Shown piece after piece: positions 8,113 to 16,079 of a stretch of 64,000 nt of DNA; within the stretch, counting starts at the first letter, position 1, and each line of letters opens with the position of its first letter. This DNA is from Pseudosulfitobacter pseudonitzschiae (GTDB lineage Bacteria > Pseudomonadota > Alphaproteobacteria > Rhodobacterales > Rhodobacteraceae). Both the position numbers and the translations under genes were made by a program. The stretch lies in contig NZ_FQVP01000003.1 of assembly GCF_900129395.1 (NCBI RefSeq), positions 310,001-374,000 on the forward strand, written 5' to 3'. Below the pieces are notes generated by a model that did no database searches, was not told the origin of the DNA, and saw nothing but the letters and a program-made list of their open reading frames with translations.

Positions 8113-8576
8113 CCCTTTCGGGCAATCAAAAACGCAAAATGCGCTCGGCCTCGCGGCTTTATGCGGTTCAGGCACTGTTCCAGATGGAACACTCCAGCCA
8201 GACCATCGAGGCGGTGCAACGCGAGTTTCTGGACCACCGGTTCGGCGCGACCTATGACGGCGACGAGATGCAAGAGGGCGACCCCGATCATTTCGGCCGC
8301 GTGCTGGAAGATGCGGTGAACTATCAGGCGTCGATTGACCAGATGACCGACCGTGCGCTGGTGGCGAAATGGCCGATTGCGCGGATCGACCCCACGCTGC
8401 GGGCGCTGTTCCGTGCGGCGGGGGCCGAGTTCCGCGACACCGGCACGCCGCCCAAGGTTGTCATCGTCGAATATGTCGACGTGGCGCGTGCGTTCTTCCC
8501 GGACGGCAAGGAACCCAGTTTCGTGAACGCGGTTCTGGACCACATGGCGCGCGAGGCGCGGCCCGAGGCATTCTGA
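8109..8576 (+). CDS. nusB: Transcription antitermination factor NusB
   Basis: A 155-residue all-helical NusB, which with NusE (S10) binds boxA RNA to promote rRNA antitermination. Recognisable segments are SASRLYAVQALFQME near the N-terminus, LPIARIDP-like WPIARIDPTLRALFRAAGAE and the closing FVNAVLDHMAREARPEAF. It follows ribH with a four-base overlap, a widespread gene order, and its stop overlaps the start of the oxidoreductase gene. Confidence 0.95.
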   Translation: MTLSGNQKRKMRSASRLYAVQALFQMEHSSQTIEAVQREFLDHRFGATYDGDEMQEGDPDHFGRVLEDAVNYQASIDQMTDRALVAKWPIARIDPTLRALFRAAGAEFRDTGTPPKVVIVEYVDVARAFFPDGKEPSFVNAVLDHMAREARPEAF

Positions 8577-9544
8577 TGCGGGCGATGCAGGTCAGGGCGC
8601 TGGGTGCGCCGTTGGAACTGCATGAGGTGGCCATGCCCGAGCCCGGTGCAGGCGAGGTGCGGCTGCGGGTTCTGGCCTGCGGTCTGAACTTTGCCGATAC
8701 GCTGGTGCAGGTTGGCAAATACCAGGAAAAATTTGATCTGCCGTTGACACCGGGAATGGAGTTGTGCGGCGTGGTCGATGCGCTGGGCGATGGCGTGGAC
8801 AGCTTGCACGTGGGCCAACGGGTTGCGGCCAATCCGGGGCATGGCGGGCTGGCCGACTACGCCGTGATGCCGGCCAGCGCCTGTGTTCCGATCAGCGACA
8901 CCATGTCTGACGCGGACGCGGCTGCGTTTTTGGTGGCCTATGCCAGCAGCCACATGGCGCTGGATCATCGCGCACATCTGCGCCCCGGTGAACGCCTGCT
9001 GGTGCTGGGCGCGTCGGGTGGCGTGGGCCTGACGGCGGTGGAACTGGGCAAGCTGATGGGGGCCGAGGTCATCGCCTGTGCCCGAGGTGCTGACAAGCTC
9101 GAGATCGCGCGCAAGGCCGGGGCGGATCACCTGATCGACAGCGATACTGATGACCTGCGCGAGGTTGTGCTGGGATTGGGCGGTGCGGACGTGGTCTATG
9201 ACCCCATCGGCGGCGATCTGTTCACCGCCGCCATGCGCGCCTGCAACCCCGAGGCGCGGATATTGCCCATCGGCTTTGCCAGCGGGACGGTGCCGCAAAT
9301 TCCCGCGAACATCCTGCTGGTCAAGAACCTGACGGTGATCGGTTTCTATGTGGGCGGTTACAAACGCTTTGCGCCCGAGGTGCTGACCCGCAGCTTTGCC
9401 CAGTTGATTGCATGGTATGATGCGGGCCAGTTGCGGCCTCATGTCAGCAACATCCTGACGCTGGATCAGGCGAACGCAGGGCTGGACCTGCTGCGCACAC
9501 GGAAAGCGACGGGCAAGGTGGTGATCGAGATTAGCGCAGCTTGA
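8576..9544 (+). CDS. NADPH:quinone oxidoreductase family (zinc-independent MDR)
   Basis: A 322-residue medium-chain dehydrogenase/reductase. Residues 1-120 form the GroES-like domain, lacking the catalytic-zinc cysteine and histidine set; residues about 125-270 form the Rossmann domain with VLGASGGVGLTAVELGK. Members reduce quinones or enones with NADPH. The ATG overlaps the nusB stop (TGATG), so it is the last gene of the rib-nusB string. Its end overlaps the convergent transporter gene by 14 bases, leaving no room for an intergenic terminator. The substrate is not known. Confidence 0.85.
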   Translation: MRAMQVRALGAPLELHEVAMPEPGAGEVRLRVLACGLNFADTLVQVGKYQEKFDLPLTPGMELCGVVDALGDGVDSLHVGQRVAANPGHGGLADYAVMPASACVPISDTMSDADAAAFLVAYASSHMALDHRAHLRPGERLLVLGASGGVGLTAVELGKLMGAEVIACARGADKLEIARKAGADHLIDSDTDDLREVVLGLGGADVVYDPIGGDLFTAAMRACNPEARILPIGFASGTVPQIPANILLVKNLTVIGFYVGGYKRFAPEVLTRSFAQLIAWYDAGQLRPHVSNILTLDQANAGLDLLRTRKATGKVVIEISAA

Positions 9545-10508
9545 CCTTGCCGCGCGAGATGACGCGCGCCTTTTGCTGCTCTCGCACAAATACGAACAAC
9601 CCCGACGACAGGATCAGGATGATCCCGACCCAGACCTCCAACACCGGCAGTTCTGCAAAGATCGCCCAGCCCCAGAACACCGCCAGCGGCAGGCCCGCGT
9701 ATTCGAACGGTGCAACGGTGGCGGCATCGGCGCTGCGGTATGCCTGGGACAGGCAATAGCCGACAGCGGCCGAATTCAGTCCCAGCCCGACAAAGGCCCA
9801 GATGTCCTCTGGCGCTGGCCAGACCCACGCGCGCAGCAGGAACAACAAAGACGGATTGGTCGTGCCTTCGGCAAATCGTCCGTCACCCGCGACAAGGAAA
9901 AACAGCAAGGACACCAGAATAAACGTCACCTGGATATAGACCGACAAGGCGCTGGCCTTGCTGGTGACGCCCAGCTTGCGTGTCATCAGCTGGTTCAGCG
10001 CATAGGTCAGCGCCGACAGCACCGGCAGCAACAACACCAGCCGTGACACTTCCAGTTCGCTGGCATCGGCCCATGGCCGCTGCATGATCACCACGCCGAT
10101 AAACCCGACCAGTACCGCGCCGATGCGCAGGGGGCCGACCTTTTCGCCCAGCAGCGGGATCGACAGCACCGTGATGAACAGCGGTGCCACGAAAAACAGC
10201 GCCGTCGCGTCAGCCAGAGGCAATGCCGCCAGCGCCACGAAATAGGACATGTTGGAAATCACGATCAACAGGCCCCGTGTCGCGTGCAGCCAGGGCGTGC
10301 TGGTGCGCAGGATCGACCATCCGCCTTCGAATTGTACGATGCACAGTGTGATCATCAATCCGATGGCCGAACGCACAAAAACGATCTCGTGCAGGGGGTA
10401 GCCGCCCGACAGCTGTTTGATCAGCATATCGTTGATCGAAATGCAGAAAATCCCGATCAGGATAAAGGCAATGCCGATGCCGGCGCGATTCTGGGGAAGG
10501 GTGGTCAT
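9531..10508 (-). CDS. DMT-superfamily (EamA) transporter
   Basis: A 325-residue inner-membrane protein with about ten transmembrane helices arranged as two EamA repeats (residues about 10-140 and 150-290; the second repeat holds the APFEYAGLPLAVFWGW segment typical of this family). The ATG at 10508 is preferred to a TTG two codons upstream. Members mostly export amino acids, metabolites or drugs. The C-terminus is a basic cytosolic tail. The substrate is not identifiable, and there is no adjacent regulator. Confidence 0.85.
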   Translation of the reverse strand: MTTLPQNRAGIGIAFILIGIFCISINDMLIKQLSGGYPLHEIVFVRSAIGLMITLCIVQFEGGWSILRTSTPWLHATRGLLIVISNMSYFVALAALPLADATALFFVAPLFITVLSIPLLGEKVGPLRIGAVLVGFIGVVIMQRPWADASELEVSRLVLLLPVLSALTYALNQLMTRKLGVTSKASALSVYIQVTFILVSLLFFLVAGDGRFAEGTTNPSLLFLLRAWVWPAPEDIWAFVGLGLNSAAVGYCLSQAYRSADAATVAPFEYAGLPLAVFWGWAIFAELPVLEVWVGIILILSSGLFVFVREQQKARVISRGKVKLR

Positions 10509-10605
10509 GGACAAGCTCTAGCAGTCCAGCGGGATATGTCACGCCTCTTGGCGCATCTGGCGCAATGGGATATGACCGGATGAACGCACAGAGGGAGCCA
10601 GCCAG

Positions 10606-11136
10606 ATGAAAATGTCCGACACGCGCCAGATCGACGCCCCGCCCGCCGCGGTTTACGCCGCCTTGCTGGACCCCGCCGTGCTGCAGGCCTGTGTGCCGGG
10701 GGCCCAGGATGTCACCGGATCGCCCGAAGAAGGATTCGAGGCCACGGTGGTGCAAAAGGTCGGTCCGGTTAAGGCGACGTTCAAGGGGCAAGTGACCCTG
10801 TCCGAGATGGTTGAGAACCAGTCGCTGACCATCACCGGCGAAGGCAAGGGCGGCGCCGCAGGCTTTGCCAAGGGTGGTGCCGATGTGCGTGTGACCGAAA
10901 AGGATGGCGGCACAGAGCTGAGCTATGACGTCGAGGCCAAGGTCGGCGGCAAGCTGGCGCAGTTGGGCAGCCGGATCATCGACGGGTTCGCCAAGAAGAT
11001 GGCTGACCAGTTCTTTGACAACTTCAAGGCCGCGGTCGAAGGTCCCGCCCCCGAAGAGGCAGCCGCCGACGAAGCCGGGGCCGAAGACGATGCACCCAAG
11101 AAAAGCTGGCTGGGCCGGTTGACCGGCAAGGACTGA
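10606..11136 (+). CDS. CoxG-like SRPBCC family protein
   Basis: A 176-residue protein whose first 145 residues match the carbon monoxide dehydrogenase subunit G family: IDAPPAAVYAALLDPAVLQACVPGA at the start (contains the A.LLDP..L..C.PG pattern) and IIDGFAKKMADQFFDNF at the end of the domain. A 30-residue acidic linker leads to a short basic tail (KKSWLGRL). The fold binds hydrophobic ligands such as quinones. No CO dehydrogenase genes are in this window, so this is a CoxG homologue of unknown partner. Confidence 0.82.
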   Translation: MKMSDTRQIDAPPAAVYAALLDPAVLQACVPGAQDVTGSPEEGFEATVVQKVGPVKATFKGQVTLSEMVENQSLTITGEGKGGAAGFAKGGADVRVTEKDGGTELSYDVEAKVGGKLAQLGSRIIDGFAKKMADQFFDNFKAAVEGPAPEEAAADEAGAEDDAPKKSWLGRLTGKD

Positions 11137-11248
11137 CCAAACGTCATTCGGACCGATCTGGCGGGCGCACAGGTGACTGTGCGTTCCCGCGCTGGTCATG
11201 ACGCTCTTGGCGCATTAGATACCTTCTCCGAAGCTGCCGGAGGCCCGC

Positions 11249-12178
11249 ATGTCCACAATTCTTGAAATTCGTGATCTGAAGAAATCCTATGACGGTGGGT
11301 TCGAGGCACTCAAGGGCGTGAACCTGTCCATCGAGGAAGGTGAGATTATCGCTCTGCTGGGTCCGAACGGCGCGGGCAAGACCACGCTGATCTCGGCGAT
11401 TTGCGGCATCGTCATGCCAACATCGGGCAGCGTCAGTGTGGGCGGCCACGACATCGGGACCGACTTTCGCGCCGCGCGTACCCTGATCGGGCTGGTCCCG
11501 CAGGAGGTGGCGCTGGAGCCGTTTGAAAAGGTCATCAACACCGTGCGCTTTTCGCGCGGTCTGTTCGGCAAACGCGGCGACGATGCGCTGATCGAAACCA
11601 TACTCAAGCGTCTGTCACTGTGGGACAAGCGCAACAACCAGATCAAGGAACTGTCGGGCGGCATGAAGCGCCGCGTTCTGATCGCCAAGGCGCTGGCGCA
11701 CGAGCCGCGCGTTCTGTTCCTGGACGAGCCGACCGCCGGCGTGGACGTGGAACTGCGCAAGGACATGTGGGACATCGTGGCAGACCTGAAGGCTGACGGT
11801 GTCACCATCATCCTGACCACCCATTACATCGAAGAGGCCGAGGCCATCGCCGACCGCATCGGTGTGATCGCCAAGGGCGAGATCCTGTTGGTCGAGGACA
11901 AGGATGCGCTGATGCTGCGGATGGGCAAAAAAGAGCTTGAGGTGCAACTGAGCGCGCCACTGGATGCACTGCCCGCCAGCCTGCAATCGGATACGGTGCG
12001 GTTGGGACCGGACGGGTCCAGCCTGATCTACACATACGACACCCGCGCCGAGCGCACGGGCATCACCAAACTGCTGAGCGATGTGGCTGCCGAAGGGCTG
12101 GTCCTGCGCGACGTGGTCACGCGGCAATCCTCGCTTGAGGATATTTTTGTGACTTTGGTCAAGGAGGACGCGGCATGA
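11249..12178 (+). CDS. ABC-2 type exporter, ATP-binding protein
   Basis: A 309-residue ATPase of the DrrA/NodI (CcmA-like) group. Walker A is GPNGAGKT at 38-45, the signature is LSGGM at 135-139, Walker B is VLFLDE at 155-160, and the H-loop is TTHY. About 80 residues after the ATPase core form the accessory domain usual for these exporters. GGAGG lies five bases before the start. The stop overlaps the permease start (ATGA). Such two-gene systems export lipids, polysaccharides or drugs; nothing here fixes the substrate. Confidence 0.92.
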   Translation: MSTILEIRDLKKSYDGGFEALKGVNLSIEEGEIIALLGPNGAGKTTLISAICGIVMPTSGSVSVGGHDIGTDFRAARTLIGLVPQEVALEPFEKVINTVRFSRGLFGKRGDDALIETILKRLSLWDKRNNQIKELSGGMKRRVLIAKALAHEPRVLFLDEPTAGVDVELRKDMWDIVADLKADGVTIILTTHYIEEAEAIADRIGVIAKGEILLVEDKDALMLRMGKKELEVQLSAPLDALPASLQSDTVRLGPDGSSLIYTYDTRAERTGITKLLSDVAAEGLVLRDVVTRQSSLEDIFVTLVKEDAA

Positions 12179-12936
12179 ACTGGACGGCGATCAAATCCAT
12201 CTATGTCTTCGAGATGACGCGGTTTTTCCGCACTTTCCTGCAATCGCTGATCTCGCCAGTGCTGTCGACCTCGCTCTATTTCGTGGTCTTTGGCGCGGCC
12301 ATCGGCAGCCGTATCAACGAGGTTGAGGGCGTCAGCTATGCCGCCTTTATCGTGCCGGGGCTGATCATGCTGTCGGTGATGACCCAAGGGATCTCGAACG
12401 GATCTTTCGGCATCTATTTCCCCAAGTTTATCGGCACGATCTATGAACTGCTTTCGGCTCCGGTGAGTTTTCTGGAAATCGTCGTGGGCTATGTGGGGGC
12501 CGCGGCCACCAAGGCGATGTTCATTGGTGTTATTATCCTGATCACCGCGTTTTTCTTTGTGGACCTCCATATCATGCACCCCGGTGCGATGGTGCTGTTC
12601 CTGGTCCTGACCTGCGTCAGCTTTTCGCTGTTCGGCTTTATCATCGGCATCTGGGCGAAGAATTTTGAACAGTTGCAACTGGTGCCCCTGCTGATCGTCA
12701 CCCCCTTGGTGTTCCTGGGCGGATCGTTCTATTCGATCTCGATGCTGCCGCCTGTCTGGCAGGCGATTTCGATGTTCAATCCGGTGGTCTACCTGATTTC
12801 GGGCTTCCGTTGGGCGTTCTTCGGCATTGCCGATGTGCCGATTGGCACCAGCCTGATGGCGATTGCCGCATTTACCGGACTTTGCCTGCTGGTGGTCGGA
12901 TGGATTTTCCGCACAGGCTGGCGCATTCGGGAATAA
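12175..12936 (+). CDS. ABC-2 type exporter, permease
   Basis: A 253-residue integral membrane protein with six predicted helices, including the conserved ABC-2 segment near [18 protein letters not shown] and the following [13 protein letters not shown], typical of the YadH/NodJ branch. It is translationally coupled to the upstream ATPase and forms the membrane half of the exporter. The next gene starts 48 bp downstream on the same strand. Confidence 0.92.
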   Translation: MNWTAIKSIYVFEMTRFFRTFLQSLISPVLSTSLYFVVFGAAIGSRINEVEGVSYAAFIVPGLIMLSVMTQGISNGSFGIYFPKFIGTIYELLSAPVSFLEIVVGYVGAAATKAMFIGVIILITAFFFVDLHIMHPGAMVLFLVLTCVSFSLFGFIIGIWAKNFEQLQLVPLLIVTPLVFLGGSFYSISMLPPVWQAISMFNPVVYLISGFRWAFFGIADVPIGTSLMAIAAFTGLCLLVVGWIFRTGWRIRE

Positions 12937-12984
12937 AGGACGCTTGGCCTTGTTTGCCATGGCTGCGCTGTCTACATCAGCGGG

Positions 12985-13782
12985 ATGAAACGTTTTATCC
13001 CCTTTATCAAATCGGATCCGACCGTTGCCGTGGTCCGCATGCAGGGCGTGATCGCGGGCGGCACCCGTGGCACGCTGAATGATGCCAGCCTTGGGCCTGT
13101 CCTTGAAAAAGCCTTTGCGCGGGGCAAGCCTGTGGCGGTGGCGCTGGAAATCAGCTCACCCGGGGGCAGCCCTGTGCAATCCTCGCTGATCGGCGCGCGC
13201 ATCCGGCGGTTGGCCGAGGAAAAGAACATCCCCGTCATCGCCTTTGTCGAGGATGTGGCCGCGTCAGGTGGGTACTGGCTGGCTGCTGCGGCGGACGAGA
13301 TTTACGCCGACCCGTCGTCGGTACTGGGGTCCGTCGGTGTGATCTCGGCAGGCTTTGGGATGCACGAGCTGATTGAACGCTATGGCATTGAACGCCGCGT
13401 GCACACGGCAGGCAAGTCCAAGTCGATGAACGATCCCTTCCGTCCTGAAAAGCCCGAGGATGTTGCCCGACTGGACCGGTTGCTGACCGACATCCACACA
13501 AATTTCATCGACCACGTGACCGCACGGCGCGGCGCCAAGCTGGACAGCACCGAAGAGCTGTTTACCGGCGAGGTCTGGTTGGCCAAGCGCGCCACCGAAC
13601 TGGGGTTGATCGACGGCATCGGCCATTTGAAACCGGTGCTCAAGGACCGCTTTGGTGACAAGCTCAAGTTCCGCCGCTACGGCGTACGCCGTCCGTTCTG
13701 GTCGCGTTTTGGTGCACAGGTGGTCGAGGACGCGGGTCACATGATCGAAGAACGGGCCGCTTATGCCCGGTTCGGGCTGTAG
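12985..13782 (+). CDS. S49 family serine peptidase (SppA/SohB-like)
   Basis: A 265-residue single-domain signal-peptide-peptidase-type protease with a Ser/Lys dyad. The nucleophile is S94 in VAASGGYWLAAAADEIYA (within 91-108), and the general base is probably K146 in AGKSKSMNDPF. It lacks an N-terminal membrane helix, unlike SppA and SohB, so it may act in the cytosol or on the inner membrane face. About half the length of E. coli SppA, it corresponds to one protease repeat and would have to oligomerise. The start has only a weak ribosome-binding site. Confidence 0.88.
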   Translation: MKRFIPFIKSDPTVAVVRMQGVIAGGTRGTLNDASLGPVLEKAFARGKPVAVALEISSPGGSPVQSSLIGARIRRLAEEKNIPVIAFVEDVAASGGYWLAAAADEIYADPSSVLGSVGVISAGFGMHELIERYGIERRVHTAGKSKSMNDPFRPEKPEDVARLDRLLTDIHTNFIDHVTARRGAKLDSTEELFTGEVWLAKRATELGLIDGIGHLKPVLKDRFGDKLKFRRYGVRRPFWSRFGAQVVEDAGHMIEERAAYARFGL

Positions 13783-13785
13783 CCC

Positions 13786-13950
13786 ATGCTCCTCAAGATC
13801 ATCGTTCTGTTTTTTGTGTTTATCGCGGTGCTGGGTTTTTTCGGCAAAATGCACTGGCTGGGCGGCAAGCGGCTGAGCCAGTCGAAATGCCCCAGCTGTG
13901 GCCGTTACCGCATTGGCCGTTCCCCCTGTCCCTGTCTTAAAAAAGGCTGA
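13786..13950 (+). CDS. 54-residue membrane-anchored zinc-ribbon micro-protein
   Basis: This short gene lies three bases after the peptidase stop and ends three bases before the antiporter start, so it sits tightly inside an operon. It encodes one N-terminal transmembrane helix (residues about 2-21, MLLKIIVLFFVFIAVLGFF) and a basic C-terminal domain with four cysteines, CPSCGRY..GRSPCPC, which resembles a half zinc ribbon. The tight spacing, the ordered helix-then-CxxC design and its codon use support a real protein. I recognise no family. A role as a small partner of the S49 peptidase or antiporter is only a guess from position. Confidence 0.7.
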   Translation: MLLKIIVLFFVFIAVLGFFGKMHWLGGKRLSQSKCPSCGRYRIGRSPCPCLKKG

Positions 13951-13953
13951 GTA

Positions 13954-14937
13954 ATGATTTTGCCGTGGATATTGTCGGGCCTCGGGCTCGTGATCTTGCT
14001 GTTGGCAGGCGATGCGCTGGTCAAAGGTGCGGTGAACCTGAGCCTGCGGTTTGGCGTGCCTGCGCTGATTGTCAGCCTGACCATCGTGGCGTTCGGCACC
14101 TCGGCGCCCGAGCTTTTGATTTCTATTCAGGCCATTCTGGACGGGGTGCCCAGCATGGCGCTGGGCAACGTGGTGGGGTCGAACACGGCCAACGTGCTGT
14201 TGGTGCTGGGCCTGCCTGCGTTGCTGGCGACGATGCACACGTCCGAATGCAATACCCGCAAGACGTTCCGTTTCATGATCATTGCGACGCTGGTGTTCAT
14301 CGCGCTGGGCGTGCGCGGGGTCTATGACTGGATCGCGGGGATTGTCCTGCTGACGCTGATGGCCGGAGTGCTGTACGATGCCTTCCGCCAGACGCGCAAA
14401 CACCGCCGTGCGGACAAAGCCGCGCGGGCTGCCGCCGCAGCCGACTGTTGCGACGATGATGAGGTCGAAGGCGCTGATCCCGACATGAAAATGTGGATGA
14501 TCCTGGCCTATCTGGTTGCGGGTCTGGTCGGTCTGCCGCTGGGGGCGCAGTTGCTGGTCACCAATGCGACCATCATCGCCCAGACCTATGGTGTCAGCGA
14601 TACGGTGATCGGACTGACGCTGGTGGCCGTGGGCACCTCGCTGCCCGAACTGGCGACCACGGTGATGGCGGCCCTGCGCCGTCAGGCTGATGTGGCGCTG
14701 GGCAATGTGATCGGGTCGAACATTTTCAACCTGCTGGGCATCATCGGTGTGGCCTCCTTCGTCGGGCCGATCCCCGTGGACCCGCAATTCCTGCAACTGG
14801 ATTTCTGGGTGATGCTGGCGGCGTCGCTGCTGCTGTTGCCCTTTGTCTATTTCCGACAGGATATTTCGCGGCTGTGGGGTGTGATCTTGACCGCGCTCTA
14901 TGTGGCCTATGTGATGGTTGTACTGTTCTGGACCTGA
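13954..14937 (+). CDS. Calcium/sodium antiporter, CaCA superfamily (YrbG/CaxA type)
   Basis: A 327-residue inner-membrane cation exchanger. The two inverted alpha repeats are clear: GTSAPEL (48-54) with GNVVGSN (71-77), and GTSLPEL (227-233) with GNVIGSN (250-256). About ten helices are predicted, and the central loop (about 145-180) is strongly charged, with a CCDDDE cluster. The conserved acidic residues in both GTSxPEL motifs form the cation site. Exchange of Ca2+ or K+ for Na+ or H+ is the family role. Confidence 0.93.
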   Translation: MILPWILSGLGLVILLLAGDALVKGAVNLSLRFGVPALIVSLTIVAFGTSAPELLISIQAILDGVPSMALGNVVGSNTANVLLVLGLPALLATMHTSECNTRKTFRFMIIATLVFIALGVRGVYDWIAGIVLLTLMAGVLYDAFRQTRKHRRADKAARAAAAADCCDDDEVEGADPDMKMWMILAYLVAGLVGLPLGAQLLVTNATIIAQTYGVSDTVIGLTLVAVGTSLPELATTVMAALRRQADVALGNVIGSNIFNLLGIIGVASFVGPIPVDPQFLQLDFWVMLAASLLLLPFVYFRQDISRLWGVILTALYVAYVMVVLFWT

Positions 14938-14956
14938 CACGCCGAAAGGACCGCCC

Positions 14957-15745
14957 ATGACCCTGCACCCAAGGAGCCTTGTTACCGGAGCAGGCCAGCG
15001 GCTGGGCCGCGCGATGGCCCTCTATCTGGCGCAGCGCGGGCATGATGTGGCGGTGCATTATGCCACGTCATCTGAAGAGGCCGACGCGGTGGTCGGCCAG
15101 ATCAAGGCCATGGGCCGCAATGCCGTGGCCATTCAAGCCGACCTGCTGGACGAAGACGCGACACACGCGCTGTTCGGTCAGGCCGTCGAGGGGCTGGGCG
15201 GGCCGGTCACCTGCCTGGTCAACAACGCCTCGATTTTTGAATATGACACCATTCATTCGGCCACCCGCGACCATTGGGACAAACACATGGGCAGCAATCT
15301 GCGCGCGCCCTTTCTGCTGACGCAGCGCATGGCGGCGCAGGGGTTGCAGCCGGACACCGATGACAACGGCGAACCTGTCGCGACCGGTCTGATCGTCAAC
15401 ATGGTGGATCAGCGTGTGCGGAAGCTGACGCCCGAGTTCATGACCTATACGCTGGCCAAGATGGGCCTTTGGGCCCTGACCCAGACCACGGCGCGCGCCC
15501 TTGCGCCGGCCATCCGCGTCAACGCCATCGGCCCCGGCCCGACCCTGCAAGGGGCGCGGCAAAGCGACAGCCATTTTGCAGCCCAGCGGGCCGCGACCGT
15601 TCTGGGGCGCGGGGCGAATGCGGCAGACATCACCGCGGCGCTGGGCTATTTTCTGGATGCTCCTGCCATTACAGGTCAGTTGCTGTGCGTGGACGGCGGC
15701 CAGCATCTGGCGTGGCAGACGCCGGACGTTCAGGGTGTGGAATGA
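14957..15745 (+). CDS. SDR family oxidoreductase, PTR1/FolM-like pteridine reductase
   Basis: A 262-residue short-chain dehydrogenase. Two features place it with pteridine reductases rather than ordinary SDRs. The nucleotide motif TGAGQRLG (10-17) follows the TGxxxRxG pattern of PTR1, which supports NADPH. The catalytic serine is replaced by aspartate, D151 in NMVDQR, exactly 13 residues before Y164 in YTLAK (K168), the same spacing as in PTR1. Expected reaction: NADPH reduction of a dihydropterin, such as dihydrofolate or dihydromonapterin. It precedes uvrC, pgsA, moaD and moaE on the same strand. The start at 14957 gives the usual SDR N-terminus. Confidence 0.8.
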   Translation: MTLHPRSLVTGAGQRLGRAMALYLAQRGHDVAVHYATSSEEADAVVGQIKAMGRNAVAIQADLLDEDATHALFGQAVEGLGGPVTCLVNNASIFEYDTIHSATRDHWDKHMGSNLRAPFLLTQRMAAQGLQPDTDDNGEPVATGLIVNMVDQRVRKLTPEFMTYTLAKMGLWALTQTTARALAPAIRVNAIGPGPTLQGARQSDSHFAAQRAATVLGRGANAADITAALGYFLDAPAITGQLLCVDGGQHLAWQTPDVQGVE

Positions 15746-16079
15746 CACGAATCGGCACAGAGACACGGGGGAATCCAACCCGTTCCGAAAGGGAGACAGG
15801 AAGAGTTTTGCACTGCGTTAATCTTCGTCACAAAACTGTTACGAAAAGGTCTTTGTTTTCAGGGGCTTGCTATGTGGAAAAGAAAATTCCCTTTGAATTC
15901 AATGGCCTTCTGGCCTGCTTAAAAAATAGGCAATTCAACGAAACCTGCCAAATTCAACGAAAAATTCCCGACCCCGTAAAGTTGTCCAAAGACTTATCCA
16001 CAGGAATGGTGGACATCAAATCGCTTGAACCGTCATCCATTTTTGTTGCAGCGCGCAGGGTGGGGGATTCGATCTGACC
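15746..16079. other. AT-rich intergenic region with 12-bp direct repeats and a DnaA-box consensus
   Basis: This 334-bp gap upstream of uvrC is much richer in A+T than its surroundings between about 15,820 and 16,010. It holds two direct copies of AATTCAACGAAA (15932-15943 and 15951-15962, 19-bp period), a GGCC-TTCT-GGCC hairpin at about 15904-15915, and the perfect DnaA-box sequence TTATCCACA at 15994-16002. A reading frame opens at 15742 by overlap with the SDR stop but has poor codon character. The uvrC promoter must be here. Confidence 0.5.

Noticed and set aside
13264-14958. 564-codon minus-strand open frame opposite the peptidase and antiporter
   Set aside because: Antisense shadow; the plus strand holds well-defined genes with intact motifs.
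15820-16010. Possible replication origin
   Set aside because: Only one DnaA-box consensus and no dnaA, parAB, hemE or gidA neighbours; a promoter region is more likely.
15742-16077. 112-codon frame overlapping the SDR stop by ATGA and ending before uvrC
   Set aside because: Despite the overlap it lies in AT-rich sequence with poor codon bias and low-complexity product, and it would occupy the only place for the uvrC promoter.
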